From NCBI GenBank assembly GCA_002506105.1, contig DAWU01000052.1, positions 1 through 47,099 of the forward strand: 47,099 nt of DNA, given 5' to 3'. Source of the DNA: Methanolinea sp. UBA275. GTDB taxonomy: Archaea > Halobacteriota > Methanomicrobia > Methanomicrobiales > Methanospirillaceae. A model generated the notes under the pieces. That model searched no databases, was not told where the DNA came from, and saw nothing but the letters and a program-made list of their open reading frames with translations. Shown in pieces: positions 30,027 through 39,419 of this stretch (within the stretch, counting starts at the first letter, position 1; each line of letters opens with the position of its first letter). The translations under genes were made by a program, and so were the position numbers.

Positions 30027-32204
30027 TCAGTCACGTTCCGGGTTTTGGCACTTCCCTGACCCGGGCTGCCAGCATCCCCTGTGGGCAAGGAGCCACTTCT
30101 GGGCGTTCCAGGGTTTTTTGCCTTCCGCTGGCTTATTCCTCACGTATTTTCCATCATGTCCAAGGACAGAAGTCTTTTCGTTATCGCTGATGTGGACAGG
30201 GAGGATGGTCTCAAGGATCGCGTTTTTGAGGTCTTGATCTTTCACAGGGAAGAGAACCTCGACCCTCCGGTCAAGGTTCCTGGGCATGAGGTCCGCACTC
30301 CCAAGGAAGATCTCCCCCGAACCACCGTTCCTGAAATAATAAATACGTGCATGCTCGAGGAACCTCCCTACGAGGCTCGTGACCGTGATGTTCTCGCTTA
30401 ACCCGGATACTCCCGGCCTCAGGCAGCAGATGCCGCGTACCTGGAGGATGACCCTCACCCCTGCACGCGAAGCACGGTAGAGCGCATTGATGCAGTCACG
30501 ATCGACAAGGGCATTCATTTTAAAGATGATGCATCCGCCTCCTTGCTCCCGGTGCATGGAGATTTCCCGGTCGATACGGGCCAGGATCTCATTTCGCATC
30601 GAATGGGGCGCAACGAGGAGAGTCCTGTACCCGTCAATCCTGGCATACCCGGTGAGGCTGTTGAAGAGATCGGACACATCCTCCGCCAGCACGGCATCTG
30701 CGGAGAAAAACCCGATATCGGTATAGATACGGCTGCTCGCTGCATTGTAATTCCCTGTACCAAGATGCACGTACCGGACCATCCCGTTCTTCTCCTTCCT
30801 GACGATCAAGCATACCTTGGCGTGGACCTTGAGGCCTGATACCCCATACACGACATGGACTCCCGCTCTCTCGAGCGCTCGTGCCCACCCGATATTGTTC
30901 TCCTCGTCGAACCGTGCCTTGAGTTCGATCAGTGCAGCGACCGCCTTCCCGTGCTCTCTCGCCTCAAGGAGCGCACTTACAACAGGGGAGTTCGCACCCA
31001 CCCGGTAGAGGGTCATCTTGATGGCGAGCACCTGGGGATCGCGTGCAGCCTGGCGCAGGAATGATACGACGGGAGTGAAACTCTCGTAGGGATGAAAGAG
31101 CATCGCATCCTTGTTCCGGATACTCTCGAAGATACTCTCCTCATTCTGGAAGGATCGCGGTACTGAAGGCAGGAAGGGGGGGTCTTTCAGGTCCGGCCTC
31201 TCGAGTGAGCAGAGCTCCATCAGGTCTGCAACACCGAGGGGTGCTGCCTGGGGGAAGAACATGTGCCGGGGGATACCCATCTTCCGGCCCAGGATCGCCC
31301 GGGTCTTTCCGGGCATATCGGGCACCACCTCGATTCGCACGGGCGATCCGGTCCTCCGCATCTCCACCCCTTCCTCAACAGCGGTGAGGAGGTCTGATGC
31401 TTCGTCCTCCTCTATCTCGAGATCCGCATCGCGGGTCACGCGGAACGGGTACGCATCTCCAACCCGGAGCCCGGGGAACAGGGAGCCGAGGTTGGCCCGG
31501 ATCACATCCTCCAGGAATACGAGGTCGACCTCCTCGTGAAGGCTCCCGGGAGTCACATGTCCGGGTATCCTGATGAGCCGCGGGAAGTGGTGAGTGGGAA
31601 TCTTGACCCTTGCGAACCGCTCCTCACCTGACACGGGATCCTCAACTTCCACGGAAAGCGAGATGGAGAGGTTTGAGATGAACGGGAAGGGATGGGAGCG
31701 GTCAAATGCGAGCGGTGTGAGGACGGGGAAGAGTTCCTTCCTGAAATACCCTTTGAGATACTCCCTCCCTTCCGGGTCCAGTTCTTCATACCGGTGGATA
31801 CAGATCCCCTGCGATCCAAGTGAGGGGAGGAGTTCCCCGTTCCATACATCCATCTGCTGCTCGATAAGGGGGATTAAGGCCTCATGAATTTCCTGGAGCT
31901 GACGAGAGGGGCTCATCCCGTCAGGGGGGGAAGTGAGTACACCCCGCTCGACCTGGCGCTGGAGCCCTGCAACCCGGATCATGAAAAATTCATCGAGGTT
32001 GTTTGAAAATATCGAGAGGAACTTCACCCGCTCGAGGAGTGGATTTTCCTGATCGGCAGCCTCCTCGAGCACTCTTTTGTTGAACTCGATCCATGAGAGC
32101 TCGCGGTTGATGAAAAAACTCGGGTCCTCGAAACGATCCAAAAGACCTTCATTACCGATCTTTTGGCCTCCAGAATGTGGCAGATCTGCCGTCTTCTTGT
32201 CCAT
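30027..32204 (-). CDS. ppk1: Polyphosphate kinase 1
   Basis: The 725-aa product has all PPK1 landmarks: N domain FINRELSWIEFNKRVLEEA, head domain, HPYESFTPVV (371-380), and the catalytic His at GLKVHAKV (H461), then YTDIGFFSADA and the second HKD-type segment near LRPGVSGLSENI. It makes polyphosphate reversibly from ATP. Length is normal. The phosphate uptake genes pit and DUF47 are about 4 kb away, so phosphate storage and uptake genes are near each other although not in one operon. Confidence 0.93.
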   Translation of the reverse strand: MDKKTADLPHSGGQKIGNEGLLDRFEDPSFFINRELSWIEFNKRVLEEAADQENPLLERVKFLSIFSNNLDEFFMIRVAGLQRQVERGVLTSPPDGMSPSRQLQEIHEALIPLIEQQMDVWNGELLPSLGSQGICIHRYEELDPEGREYLKGYFRKELFPVLTPLAFDRSHPFPFISNLSISLSVEVEDPVSGEERFARVKIPTHHFPRLIRIPGHVTPGSLHEEVDLVFLEDVIRANLGSLFPGLRVGDAYPFRVTRDADLEIEEDEASDLLTAVEEGVEMRRTGSPVRIEVVPDMPGKTRAILGRKMGIPRHMFFPQAAPLGVADLMELCSLERPDLKDPPFLPSVPRSFQNEESIFESIRNKDAMLFHPYESFTPVVSFLRQAARDPQVLAIKMTLYRVGANSPVVSALLEAREHGKAVAALIELKARFDEENNIGWARALERAGVHVVYGVSGLKVHAKVCLIVRKEKNGMVRYVHLGTGNYNAASSRIYTDIGFFSADAVLAEDVSDLFNSLTGYARIDGYRTLLVAPHSMRNEILARIDREISMHREQGGGCIIFKMNALVDRDCINALYRASRAGVRVILQVRGICCLRPGVSGLSENITVTSLVGRFLEHARIYYFRNGGSGEIFLGSADLMPRNLDRRVEVLFPVKDQDLKNAILETILPVHISDNEKTSVLGHDGKYVRNKPAEGKKPWNAQKWLLAHRGCWQPGSGKCQNPERD

Positions 32205-32358
32205 TCCCGGCTATTGTATCTCTGGGTTATGCCTTCACATAAGGGTGCTGTATACCAGGGCAGATGCCAGCGATGATGAGCAGCGATCATCCGCGTTCAT
32301 CCGGTTTCAAAACTGTTTTACCATACCAGTGTCTATCTATCACATGCTGTGATTCGCC

Positions 32359-32775
32359 ATGGGATCCAACGAAGACATTATGCATGATTTTGTACGCAGA
32401 GAGCTCAAGCGGCTATACCCGAGCGTAGATGGCTGGCAGATCAGGAACGCACCCCAAACAGCGGCAGGTGCGGGATTCATTCTCTCCCGCAGACTGCTCG
32501 GCCGTTCCCAGGGTGTACATGTTCTGGTCTGTTTTGACAGGACTGTGAGTGCCACGGCTGCCAGTGCACTGAAAGAGATGGCTGCATCTGCACCTGTTCC
32601 AGGGGTTGCGGCATCCCGCCTGATCCTGATGGTCCCCCAGGGGGCAGTGGTATCAGGCATCCCCGGCGATGTCCAGGTACTACCCATGCAGAGTTTCGGG
32701 TACGATGGGAAAGTCCTTGTCTGGCTCAAGCGCCGGGCACAGATGAGTGAGAAAGCAGCAGTAAAATCCACTTAA
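32359..32775 (+). CDS. Conserved-type hypothetical protein, 138 aa
   Basis: An alpha/beta protein: IMHDFVRRELKRLYPSVDGW (helix), then strands GVHVLVCFDRT, RLILMVPQGA and VQVLPMQSFGYDGKVLVWLKR. The order of helix, strands and a basic end resembles a restriction-endonuclease-like core, but no catalytic motif is certain. It ends in a 4-base tail-to-tail overlap with the Mut7-C gene. No name is offered. Confidence 0.6.
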   Translation: MGSNEDIMHDFVRRELKRLYPSVDGWQIRNAPQTAAGAGFILSRRLLGRSQGVHVLVCFDRTVSATAASALKEMAASAPVPGVAASRLILMVPQGAVVSGIPGDVQVLPMQSFGYDGKVLVWLKRRAQMSEKAAVKST

Positions 32776-33275
32776 TCCTGCAATAGCAGTTCCTTTATTC
32801 TTTTTTCGAGATCCTTTCCGTGAGACCCCTCCCAGTAGAGTTTCCTGCACTTTGGGCACCATGAGTACGTCTTCCCGGGAGTTTCGCTGGGTGCATAGGA
32901 TGACCGCCTGATCTCCTCCGGTCGTGCAGGACGGAGCAGTGAATTGCAGAGGGAGCACCGGGTAAGCCTGATCCCAGGGACAATAACTCCCTGCCGGGCA
33001 AGGCTGCGAACCTGGTCTAACACATCCAGTTCCTTCACAAGGATTGCGCCCTCGCCACCCCTCCTCGCAAGCTCGTGATCCATGGTGAGGAGTATCCTCT
33101 CCTCTGCATGTGCACGCATCAGGAGGAGGGTATCCTCTTTTGCGTTCCCCTCGCGGTATTCGGATGCGCTCTCCGTATCATACCCCATGAAACGAAGGTA
33201 ACGGCAGAGTGTCCCGAGCATCCGGTCGACAAGGAACCGTGTGCCGGGGGCAGGATCATCCCGGTGTATCGACAT
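32772..33275 (-). CDS. Mut7-C RNase domain (DUF82) protein, 167 aa
   Basis: The product opens with RFLVDRMLGTLCRYLRFMGYDT, the standard Mut7-C start with a PIN-like Asp, and has LLTMDHELARRGG and a zinc ribbon CSLCNS..CPKCRKLYWEG at the C-terminus. Mut7-C proteins are putative RNases. ATG 33275 lies inside the end of the radical SAM gene (20-base overlap) and is preferred to the far longer frame from 33467. The overlap suggests co-translation. Confidence 0.8.
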   Translation of the reverse strand: MSIHRDDPAPGTRFLVDRMLGTLCRYLRFMGYDTESASEYREGNAKEDTLLLMRAHAEERILLTMDHELARRGGEGAILVKELDVLDQVRSLARQGVIVPGIRLTRCSLCNSLLRPARPEEIRRSSYAPSETPGKTYSWCPKCRKLYWEGSHGKDLEKRIKELLLQD

Positions 33276-34269
33276 ACTCGATCGTCTCCCCGCATTTCGT
33301 GCAGGCATGTCCTGAAAGATTCCGGAATGCCGCGGAAAATCCTCGCCTCTCGATGCAGAGTGCCCCGCACCGTGGGCAGTACGTATTCTCGAACGGGTGC
33401 GGAAACACATTTCCAAGGTAGGGGAACCGGAGGCCCAGATCCCGGGCCTGCCGGTAGATCTTCTCAAGCACGGAGGGCGGGGTTACTCCCCTGTCCTGCA
33501 TGTGGTATTCGGGATGGAAACGGGTGAAGTGGACAGGAGTGCTCTCTCCGAGATTCTCGACAATCCACTTCACGAGTGCCCCGGTCTCCTCAGGGCTGTC
33601 GTTCAACCCGGGGATAACAAGGTTCACTACCTCGATGTGCATTCCGAGTTCCCTCGCAAGCACCGCAGAATCAAGGACTGGCTGGAGGCGGGCACCGCAG
33701 ACCTTTTTGTAAAATTCTTCGCTGAATGCCTTGATGTCCACCCTGTATGCCTGGAGCATGGGGGAGAGTTCACGCAGCGCCTCTTCGGTGATATATCCGT
33801 TCGTCACATACACGGTGGATAGACTGGCCTTCCTTGCAAGGTCTCCCATCGCCAGGGTATACTCGTGCCATATGGTCGGCTCATTGTACGTCCAGGATAT
33901 GCTCGAGCATCCCGATGCCCTGGCACGGCGTACCCCCTCCTCAGGGGGGAGGTGCGGGAGCCCGCCAGGATCCCTCTCAGACCTCGAGATATGCCAGTTC
34001 TGGCAGTGCTCACAGTGGAAGTTGCAGCCGATACTCCCCAGCGAGTAGGAGAGTGTCCCGGGAAGGAAATGGTAGAGTGGCTTCTTTTCGATCGGATCGA
34101 CCGCTTCCGCACTCACCCTGCCATAGGTCGTCGCATAGAGGATTCCATCCCTGTTTTCCCTGACTCCGCAGATTCCTGTCTTTCCCTTCCTTATCATGCA
34201 GCGGTGGTTGCAGAGGGAGCACTTCGCTGCACCCTCATCAGCGGGAGACCACTGGAGCGCCCTGTGCAT
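33256..34269 (-). CDS. amrS: AmmeMemoRadiSam system radical SAM enzyme
   Basis: Radical SAM enzyme with CNFHCEHC (C82, C86, C89), preceded by a Cys-rich N-terminal segment CSLCNHRCMIRKGKTGICG, and a C-terminal zinc site CPRCGALCIERRG..CTKCGE. This layout is the AmmeMemoRadiSam type (TIGR04337). The partners (AMMECR1, Memo) are not in this window. ATG 34269 is chosen over GTG 34281 because a TATA-like run on this strand (34294-34301) predicts a start there. The enzyme's reaction is not known. Confidence 0.85.
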   Translation of the reverse strand: MHRALQWSPADEGAAKCSLCNHRCMIRKGKTGICGVRENRDGILYATTYGRVSAEAVDPIEKKPLYHFLPGTLSYSLGSIGCNFHCEHCQNWHISRSERDPGGLPHLPPEEGVRRARASGCSSISWTYNEPTIWHEYTLAMGDLARKASLSTVYVTNGYITEEALRELSPMLQAYRVDIKAFSEEFYKKVCGARLQPVLDSAVLARELGMHIEVVNLVIPGLNDSPEETGALVKWIVENLGESTPVHFTRFHPEYHMQDRGVTPPSVLEKIYRQARDLGLRFPYLGNVFPHPFENTYCPRCGALCIERRGFSAAFRNLSGHACTKCGETIEYVDTPG

Positions 34270-34314
34270 GTTGTGACTCACGAAGGCAAGGAATATAAAA
34301 CTGATGGCAGGGAT

Positions 34315-34479
34315 TCAATCCCGGGGATCTTTCCTGTCATTCTCTGCATCCTTTGGCACTTCGCATTCCATGATCAGCGATCCGCGGTACCCGCAGGACT
34401 TGCAGCGGTAGATCTGGCCAAGGTAACCTCCCGCGATCTGGTAGACATTCCTGCTCCCGCAGTTGGGACAGCGCAGCAT
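34315..34479 (-). CDS. Small zinc-ribbon protein, 54 aa
   Basis: The product starts MLRCPNCGSRNVYQIAGG and has CKSCGYRGSL; the two CxxC knuckles are 23 residues apart, followed by a charged tail rich in Glu/Lys/Asp. It is a typical methanogen mini zinc-ribbon. It is divergent from pyrH; the gap of 45 bp holds a TATA-like run (34490-34497) serving at least the rightward gene. Function is unknown. Confidence 0.75.
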   Translation of the reverse strand: MLRCPNCGSRNVYQIAGGYLGQIYRCKSCGYRGSLIMECEVPKDAENDRKDPRD

Positions 34480-34524
34480 ACCTTCAACACTTATATGTGG
34501 AGCATGGAGAAATGAATGATTGGC

Positions 34525-35247
34525 ATGACACGCGTGGTCCTTTCACTCGGGGGATCAATCTTATTCCCCTCCCTCGAGACGCATACCCTTCGCACGTACG
34601 CCCCCGTGCTGACGAGGCTCGCGGGTTCCGTCGACCTCTTCATTGTGGTCGGCGGCGGCGGGGAAGCCCGGCGGTACATTCAGGCTGCCAGGAGCACGGG
34701 AGCAGATGAAGCCTTCTGCGACGAGATCGGGATCCAGGTGACCCGGCTGAATGCACTGCTCCTCGTTGGTGCGCTCGGGGATGCCGCGATTCCACGAGTC
34801 GCGCTCTCACCGGGGGAGGCAGTGGAATACGGGAACCGGGGAAAGATCGTCATCATGGGAGGAGTGACTCCTGCACAGACCACTGATGCAGTCGCTGCGG
34901 TCCTCGCGGAGCGTGTCCGGGCTGATCTTCTTGTGAATCTCACATCGGTGGACGGAATCTACTCGGCCGACCCGAAGAAAGACCCGTCCGCCCGTCGCTA
35001 CTCCCGGATTACTCCGAAAGAACTCCTGGACATCGTCGGATGCGGGGGGATAGAGGCCGGGTCCAACACGGTGGTGGACATGGTGGCAGCAAAGGTGGTC
35101 CAGCGCAGCAGGATCCCTCTCCTTGTGATTGACGGCCGCGATCCCGGGCTTCTCGAGGATGCGCTTTTTTCGGGCAGGGAGACCGGGACCATCGTGACGG
35201 CAGACAAAAAGAGCCCGCTCCCCCTCAAGAAAGCCCGAACACCATAA
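34525..35247 (+). CDS. pyrH: Uridylate kinase (archaeal PyrH type)
   Basis: Amino acid kinase family. It has VVLSLGGSIL at the N-terminus, IVVGGGGEARRY, IVIMGGVTPAQTTDAVA, and DGIYSADPKKDPSARRY, which fits archaeal UMP kinase: UMP plus ATP to UDP plus ADP. ATG 34525 gives the usual short N-terminus; ATG 34516 adds three residues. The TATA run at 34490-34497 predicts an almost leaderless transcript for either start. A tRNA-Pro gene begins 38 bases after the stop. Confidence 0.88.
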   Translation: MTRVVLSLGGSILFPSLETHTLRTYAPVLTRLAGSVDLFIVVGGGGEARRYIQAARSTGADEAFCDEIGIQVTRLNALLLVGALGDAAIPRVALSPGEAVEYGNRGKIVIMGGVTPAQTTDAVAAVLAERVRADLLVNLTSVDGIYSADPKKDPSARRYSRITPKELLDIVGCGGIEAGSNTVVDMVAAKVVQRSRIPLLVIDGRDPGLLEDALFSGRETGTIVTADKKSPLPLKKARTP

Positions 35248-35285
35248 CTTATTTGCCGGGCCCTGACCAATATCTGTTCCTGCCC

Positions 35286-35360
35286 GGGGTAGTAGGGTAG
35301 CCTGGTCCATCCTAGAGCGTTTGGGACGCTTTGACGGCAGTTCGAATCTGCCCTACCCCA
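35286..35360 (+). tRNA. tRNA-Pro (TGG)
   Basis: The 75-nt gene folds as GGGGTAG/CTACCCC acceptor, D arm with AGCCTGGTCC, anticodon stem GAGCG/CGCTT with loop TTTGGGA (anticodon TGG), and T arm GGCAG TTCGAAT CTGCC. The discriminator is A at 35360. CCA is not encoded. The discriminator base is also the A of an in-frame ATG for the following nth gene, so the tRNA and nth must be made from one transcript or be processed apart. Confidence 0.92.
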
Positions 35361-35365
35361 TGACC

Positions 35366-36028
35366 ATGGACAGGGAGAACGCCTGCAGGATTTATTCGTT
35401 GCTCCGGGAGATGTATGATGATCCTGCCTCCCCAAGGTCCTTTCTCCGGTTTGAAAATCCCTACCAGATCCTTGTGCTCACGATCCTCTCGGCCCAGACC
35501 ACTGACAGGAACGTGAACGCAATCCGTGACGATCTCTTTTTACAATATCCCGGTCCCGCCGAACTCGCGTCCGCACGTCAGGAAGAGGTCGAGGAGATCA
35601 TCCGGACTCTCGGATTTTTTCATTCGAAAGCCGCCCATATCATCGGGGCTGCACAGATACTCGTCGAACGATTCCAGGGGGAGGTACCCCGCACCATGAA
35701 AGAACTCCTCACGCTTCCCGGAGTGGGCCGGAAGACCGCCAACATCGTGCTCAACCATGCACACGGGATCGACGAGGGGATCGCGGTCGACACCCATGTC
35801 CGGAGACTCTCCATCCGTCTCGGGTTCTCACCGGAGAATACCCCGGACCGGATAGAGCGTGACCTCATGGCCCTCTTCCCAAAAAAGTGCTGGGGGCTTC
35901 TCAATTACCTCCTCATACGGCACGGCCGTACAGTCTGTACTGCAAGGGCTCCGAGATGCAGGGAATGCACCCTGTCATCGTACTGCCACTATTACCAGCG
36001 CTTACCCGATATGAAAAAAGTGAAATAA
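35366..36028 (+). CDS. nth: Endonuclease III (DNA glycosylase/AP lyase)
   Basis: The HhH-GPD protein has LPGVGRKTANIVLNHA with the catalytic Lys, IAVDTHVRRLS with the catalytic Asp, and a C-terminal iron-sulfur loop C-x6-C-x2-C-x5-C (CTARAPRCRECTLSSYC). It removes oxidised pyrimidines in base excision repair. An in-frame ATG at 35360 shares its A with the tRNA-Pro 3' base; ATG 35366 is adopted because it lies clear of the tRNA. There is no room for a promoter between the tRNA and this gene. Confidence 0.92.
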   Translation: MDRENACRIYSLLREMYDDPASPRSFLRFENPYQILVLTILSAQTTDRNVNAIRDDLFLQYPGPAELASARQEEVEEIIRTLGFFHSKAAHIIGAAQILVERFQGEVPRTMKELLTLPGVGRKTANIVLNHAHGIDEGIAVDTHVRRLSIRLGFSPENTPDRIERDLMALFPKKCWGLLNYLLIRHGRTVCTARAPRCRECTLSSYCHYYQRLPDMKKVK

Positions 36029-36166
36029 CAATACCCCTTTTCTGCCTCCGGCTCACCTCATCATATTCCATGAAGAATTCCGAAAACATGTGGAATCACG
36101 CGTCCTACTCATCATATTCTGCCCGGTGCCTCCCGATTTTCCAAAATCCCGGGGTCTGATTATTGA

Positions 36167-37201
36167 TCACACGAGGCTTGCGCAGTAGAAAATTCCGGAG
36201 AAGAAGAGAAATCCCATGATTGCGGACGCAGGGATGGTCAGGATCCATACCCACACGATTCGGCGTGCAACATTCCACCTGACCTGTCCGGCTCCCTGGG
36301 TTGCTCCAACGCCCATGATCGACGAAGATATGACATGCGTGGTGCTGACCGGTATACCTGCCATCGATGCGCCGATGATGGTTGCCGATCCCGCCGTCTC
36401 TGCAGCGAAACCATCGACGGGGCGCAGCCTTGTGATCCCGAATCCCATGGTCTTGACAATTCTCCACCCGCCAGAGAGCGTTCCCAGTGCAATCGCGCCA
36501 TGTGCTGCAAGGATGACCCATAATGGGACAGGGAGATGGTTCGGATCGACCGTGGCGCCAAAGTAGCCGATACTGAAGAGAAGGGGTGTTATGATCCCCA
36601 TGGTCTTCTGGGCATCATTGGTACCATGGCTGAAACTGTAGGCCGCGGCAGACAGGAGCTGGAGGCTCCTGAAATACCGCTCTGCCGTCATTCGCTGTAT
36701 CCCCCGGGATATGCGGACGACAAGGGCCATGACAAAGAATGCCATGATGAACCCGATAATGGGGGAGAGGACCATGAACAGCACCACGACGTTTACGGTC
36801 GCTATCTTGATCGCGGCCAACCCCCCCGCCGAGAGTCCAGCTCCCGCAAGCCCACCAATGAGGGCATGCGACGAGGACGTGGGGAGACCCGAGTACCAGG
36901 TTATGAGATTCCAGCAGATCGCCCCGAGAAGGGCAGCGAGGATGACAAAAGGGACAATGTTCGTGTCCACGATGCCGAGATTGATGATCTTGCTGATGGT
37001 GCTCGCCACTGCGACCCCGAACCCGAACGCCGCAACAAAGTTGAAAAATGCGGCAAAGGCAATCGCCTTCTGCGGGGAAAGGACTTTTGTGGAGATGATC
37101 GTGGAAACCGAGTTTGCCGCGTCATGGAACCCGTTGGTGAAATCGAAGACGAGGGCGATGAAGATGATCAGGGCGATAAAATCGACACTGGGTATATACA
37201 T
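36167..37201 (-). CDS. pit: Inorganic phosphate transporter PiT family
   Basis: The 344-aa permease shows about 10 membrane helices and the duplicated PiT signature: FDFTNGFHDAANSVSTIISTKVLSP near the N-terminus and YSFSHGTNDAQKTMGII in the second half. It imports phosphate or metal-phosphate with protons or sodium. It follows the DUF47 gene (64 bp gap), the usual partner order. Length fits short archaeal PiT proteins. Confidence 0.92.
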   Translation of the reverse strand: MYIPSVDFIALIIFIALVFDFTNGFHDAANSVSTIISTKVLSPQKAIAFAAFFNFVAAFGFGVAVASTISKIINLGIVDTNIVPFVILAALLGAICWNLITWYSGLPTSSSHALIGGLAGAGLSAGGLAAIKIATVNVVVLFMVLSPIIGFIMAFFVMALVVRISRGIQRMTAERYFRSLQLLSAAAYSFSHGTNDAQKTMGIITPLLFSIGYFGATVDPNHLPVPLWVILAAHGAIALGTLSGGWRIVKTMGFGITRLRPVDGFAAETAGSATIIGASMAGIPVSTTHVISSSIMGVGATQGAGQVRWNVARRIVWVWILTIPASAIMGFLFFSGIFYCASLV

Positions 37202-37265
37202 CCGCTCAGATCCTCAACTTCATTGTCCGTTTCAGCCAGACCGGGAAGATGGAAAGGCGGGTCAT

Positions 37266-37895
37266 TCAGGAGTGCCGGATCGCAATATCTGAGAGTACGT
37301 TCGCAACATCCTCGCATTTATCGGTGGCAATCTCGAGGTATTCATACACATCCTTGTACTTGATAATGTCCACCGCGTTCTTGGTCTTGAAAAGGTCGCG
37401 GGTCGCCTGGGCCAGCAGGTCATCAGCCACGTTCTCCAGCCGGTTCACCTCGATGCATCGCTGTTCGATGACCTGGGGATCCTTGATCTTCCTGATGCAT
37501 TTGACCGCGACCTCGATCTCGACCGCAGACTGCTGGATCAGCTTTGACAGCTCAACCATGTAACAGTCGGAGGCAGGGATCTCATAATAATGGAGTTTCC
37601 TCGTGGTCGAATCGATATAATCGATCACATCGTCAAGTGATGCCGCAAGGTAGGATATCTCGTCGGGCTGGAGGGGAGTGATGAAACTCTTGTTCAGCTG
37701 CTCGTAGATCTCATGAGTTATTTTATCGCCTTCGTGTTCGAGCTGCTTGATCTGTGTGACGCGATCCTTGATATCATTGAAATTATCCATCAGGTCAACG
37801 AGACGGTAGGAGGCAAGCACCACTACCGCTGCAAGTCTGTCGAAGAGATCAAAAAAGATATAATCCTGGGGGATAAGCCACTCTTTCAGTCCCAC
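37266..37895 (-). CDS. DUF47/PhoU-like phosphate transport accessory protein
   Basis: An all-helical PhoU-like protein of 209 aa with the DUF47 (TIGR00153) layout: QIKQLEHEGDKITHEIYEQLNKSF, then DVIDYIDSTTRKLHYYEI and INRLENVADDLLAQA-like segments with conserved Glu/Asp residues for metal binding. It is first in the operon with pit and probably controls phosphate import. A tRNA-Ala gene on the same strand lies upstream. Confidence 0.88.
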   Translation of the reverse strand: MGLKEWLIPQDYIFFDLFDRLAAVVVLASYRLVDLMDNFNDIKDRVTQIKQLEHEGDKITHEIYEQLNKSFITPLQPDEISYLAASLDDVIDYIDSTTRKLHYYEIPASDCYMVELSKLIQQSAVEIEVAVKCIRKIKDPQVIEQRCIEVNRLENVADDLLAQATRDLFKTKNAVDIIKYKDVYEYLEIATDKCEDVANVLSDIAIRHS

Positions 37896-37972
37896 AACGT
37901 ATCACTCTGACTACAACTGCCTCGGGTAAAAACGCATTGATTTGCATGCAGGGAGAGAAGTGTCAAAAATGA

Positions 37973-38044
37973 TGGACCGAGCGGGAATTGAACCCGCGGC
38001 CTCTTCCATGCCAAGGAAGCGATCTTCCTCTGATCTATCGGCCC
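37973..38044 (-). tRNA. tRNA-Ala (GGC)
   Basis: A 72-nt gene whose acceptor stem GGGCCGA/TCGGTCC includes the G3-U70 pair that marks alanine tRNAs. The anticodon stem is CTTCC/GGAAG with loop TTGGCAT (anticodon GGC), and the T arm is GCGGG TTCAATT CCCGC. The discriminator is A and CCA is not encoded. Confidence 0.93.
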
Positions 38045-38126
38045 GTGCCTACAATGTATGATGCAGGGGGTTAAAAGAATTGTTTCCTGCCTCCGGAAAA
38101 TATGGGTTGGGATCCGGTTTTTTCCC

Positions 38127-39287
38127 TCAATTCCCGTGTTTCATGCCTTCCGCGCGGTGCAGCACGTAGTCACTGATACGAGGGAGCTTTGCGAGGACAC
38201 GGTTCCTTGCAGAATCCATCGTATCCCTTGAGATGACCGCTCCCTCCCTGATCACAGGCTCGATACGCGGGTCAGCACCGGGCGGGCCGGCACTCTCTGC
38301 AGGCAGGGTGGTATGCTGCCCTCCGGGGGATTCCCATACCTGTTTCACGCCGCTTCGTTTCCCCCTCTTCGCATATTTCTGCCCTTCCTTTTCGACAATA
38401 TCGAGTGCAAAGTCGATCACGGGTGCATTCGCGATCGCACCTCCCACGCCAAATGCATCAACGATATCGCGATACCGGGCAATGTCGTCGATGGTAACCC
38501 CCCCTGAGAGGAAGATCTTCACGTCCCGGTACCCCGCTGCATCCAGCTCCCAGCGAACCTCCTCAAGGATCTCCCGCATGTTACCCCGACGGGATCGTGG
38601 GGTGTCAAGCCTTACCCCTGCAGCGCCGCAGCGGGCGCCGGAGAGGGATTCACGCTTTTCATCGCAGTAGGTATCGCAGAGCATGATGCGGGGCACATCA
38701 GGAGGAGAGAACCGGTCGAATGCAAGAAATGCCTCTTCGGGCGAGGGATAGCACATGACGAAGGCATGCGGCATCGTGCCTGCGAGGGGGATGCCCTCCG
38801 GGGCACAGGTGTTGCTCGCCCCGTCCGCTCCCCCAATCCAGGCAGATCGCTCGATCATCTGGGCAATCGCAGGGTGCTGCCGGCGGGATCCGAACGAGAA
38901 GACCGACTTTTCGCCAGCAAGGGCTTTTATACCTGCAGTCGCAGTGGCGATACCCGATGCGTGGCAGAGAAACCCGAGGATCGACGTCTCGTACCGTGCA
39001 AAATCCCTGTATCTGCCCCTGATTCTCAGGACCGGTTCGCGGGGAAAGAAGAGCGATCCTTCCGGCATGGCATCCAGATCGACAGGGACTCCTTCGAGGA
39101 GAGATGTGACATCCTCAATCCCGCACAGGATACCGAAACCCCCGGGGATCGAGGATGCCGTGCACTCCATCGTCACTTCAGGGTGTATACCCGACGCCGA
39201 CAGGACCGCCTCGCTCCTCAAAAAATACACATCTGTGCATTCTCCGCTCCTGATCCGGTCCTCATCAACTATTGCGAACCTGCCCAT
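38127..39287 (-). CDS. Nicotinate phosphoribosyltransferase
   Basis: The 386-aa product has the archaeal NAPRTase pattern: CTDVYFLRSEAVL, RGRYRDFARYETSILGFLCHASG, VFSFGSRRQHPAIAQM, GGADGASNT and KIFLSGGVTIDDI followed by DAFGVGGAI. It joins nicotinate and PRPP to give nicotinate mononucleotide in NAD salvage. The start at 39287 (MGRFAIVDED) lies inside a much longer frame reaching 39590, which runs opposite the MTIP gene and is rejected. It is divergent from mtip by 132 bp. Confidence 0.85.
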   Translation of the reverse strand: MGRFAIVDEDRIRSGECTDVYFLRSEAVLSASGIHPEVTMECTASSIPGGFGILCGIEDVTSLLEGVPVDLDAMPEGSLFFPREPVLRIRGRYRDFARYETSILGFLCHASGIATATAGIKALAGEKSVFSFGSRRQHPAIAQMIERSAWIGGADGASNTCAPEGIPLAGTMPHAFVMCYPSPEEAFLAFDRFSPPDVPRIMLCDTYCDEKRESLSGARCGAAGVRLDTPRSRRGNMREILEEVRWELDAAGYRDVKIFLSGGVTIDDIARYRDIVDAFGVGGAIANAPVIDFALDIVEKEGQKYAKRGKRSGVKQVWESPGGQHTTLPAESAGPPGADPRIEPVIREGAVISRDTMDSARNRVLAKLPRISDYVLHRAEGMKHGN

Positions 39288-39419
39288 GCGTGTAGGTGGG
39301 GGTGCTATGGAGATACAGGTATTGAATGGTATCCCAGGCACACCGAAAATCAGAACATGGCTCCCTTCGAATAGTGTGTAAGGCATCATGATGGGAACGA
39401 TGACCGGGGCAGGGTGCAC

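Noticed and set aside
35286..35360. tRNA-Pro or tRNA-Ala as the attachment site of the element
   Set aside because: No element boundary lies near these tRNAs. The repeat at aCPSF1 and beside the integrase explains integration better.
36536..37363. Rightward 275-codon frame opposite the pit gene
   Set aside because: The reverse strand encodes PiT with clear signature motifs. This frame has a low-complexity, highly charged sequence and is an artefact.
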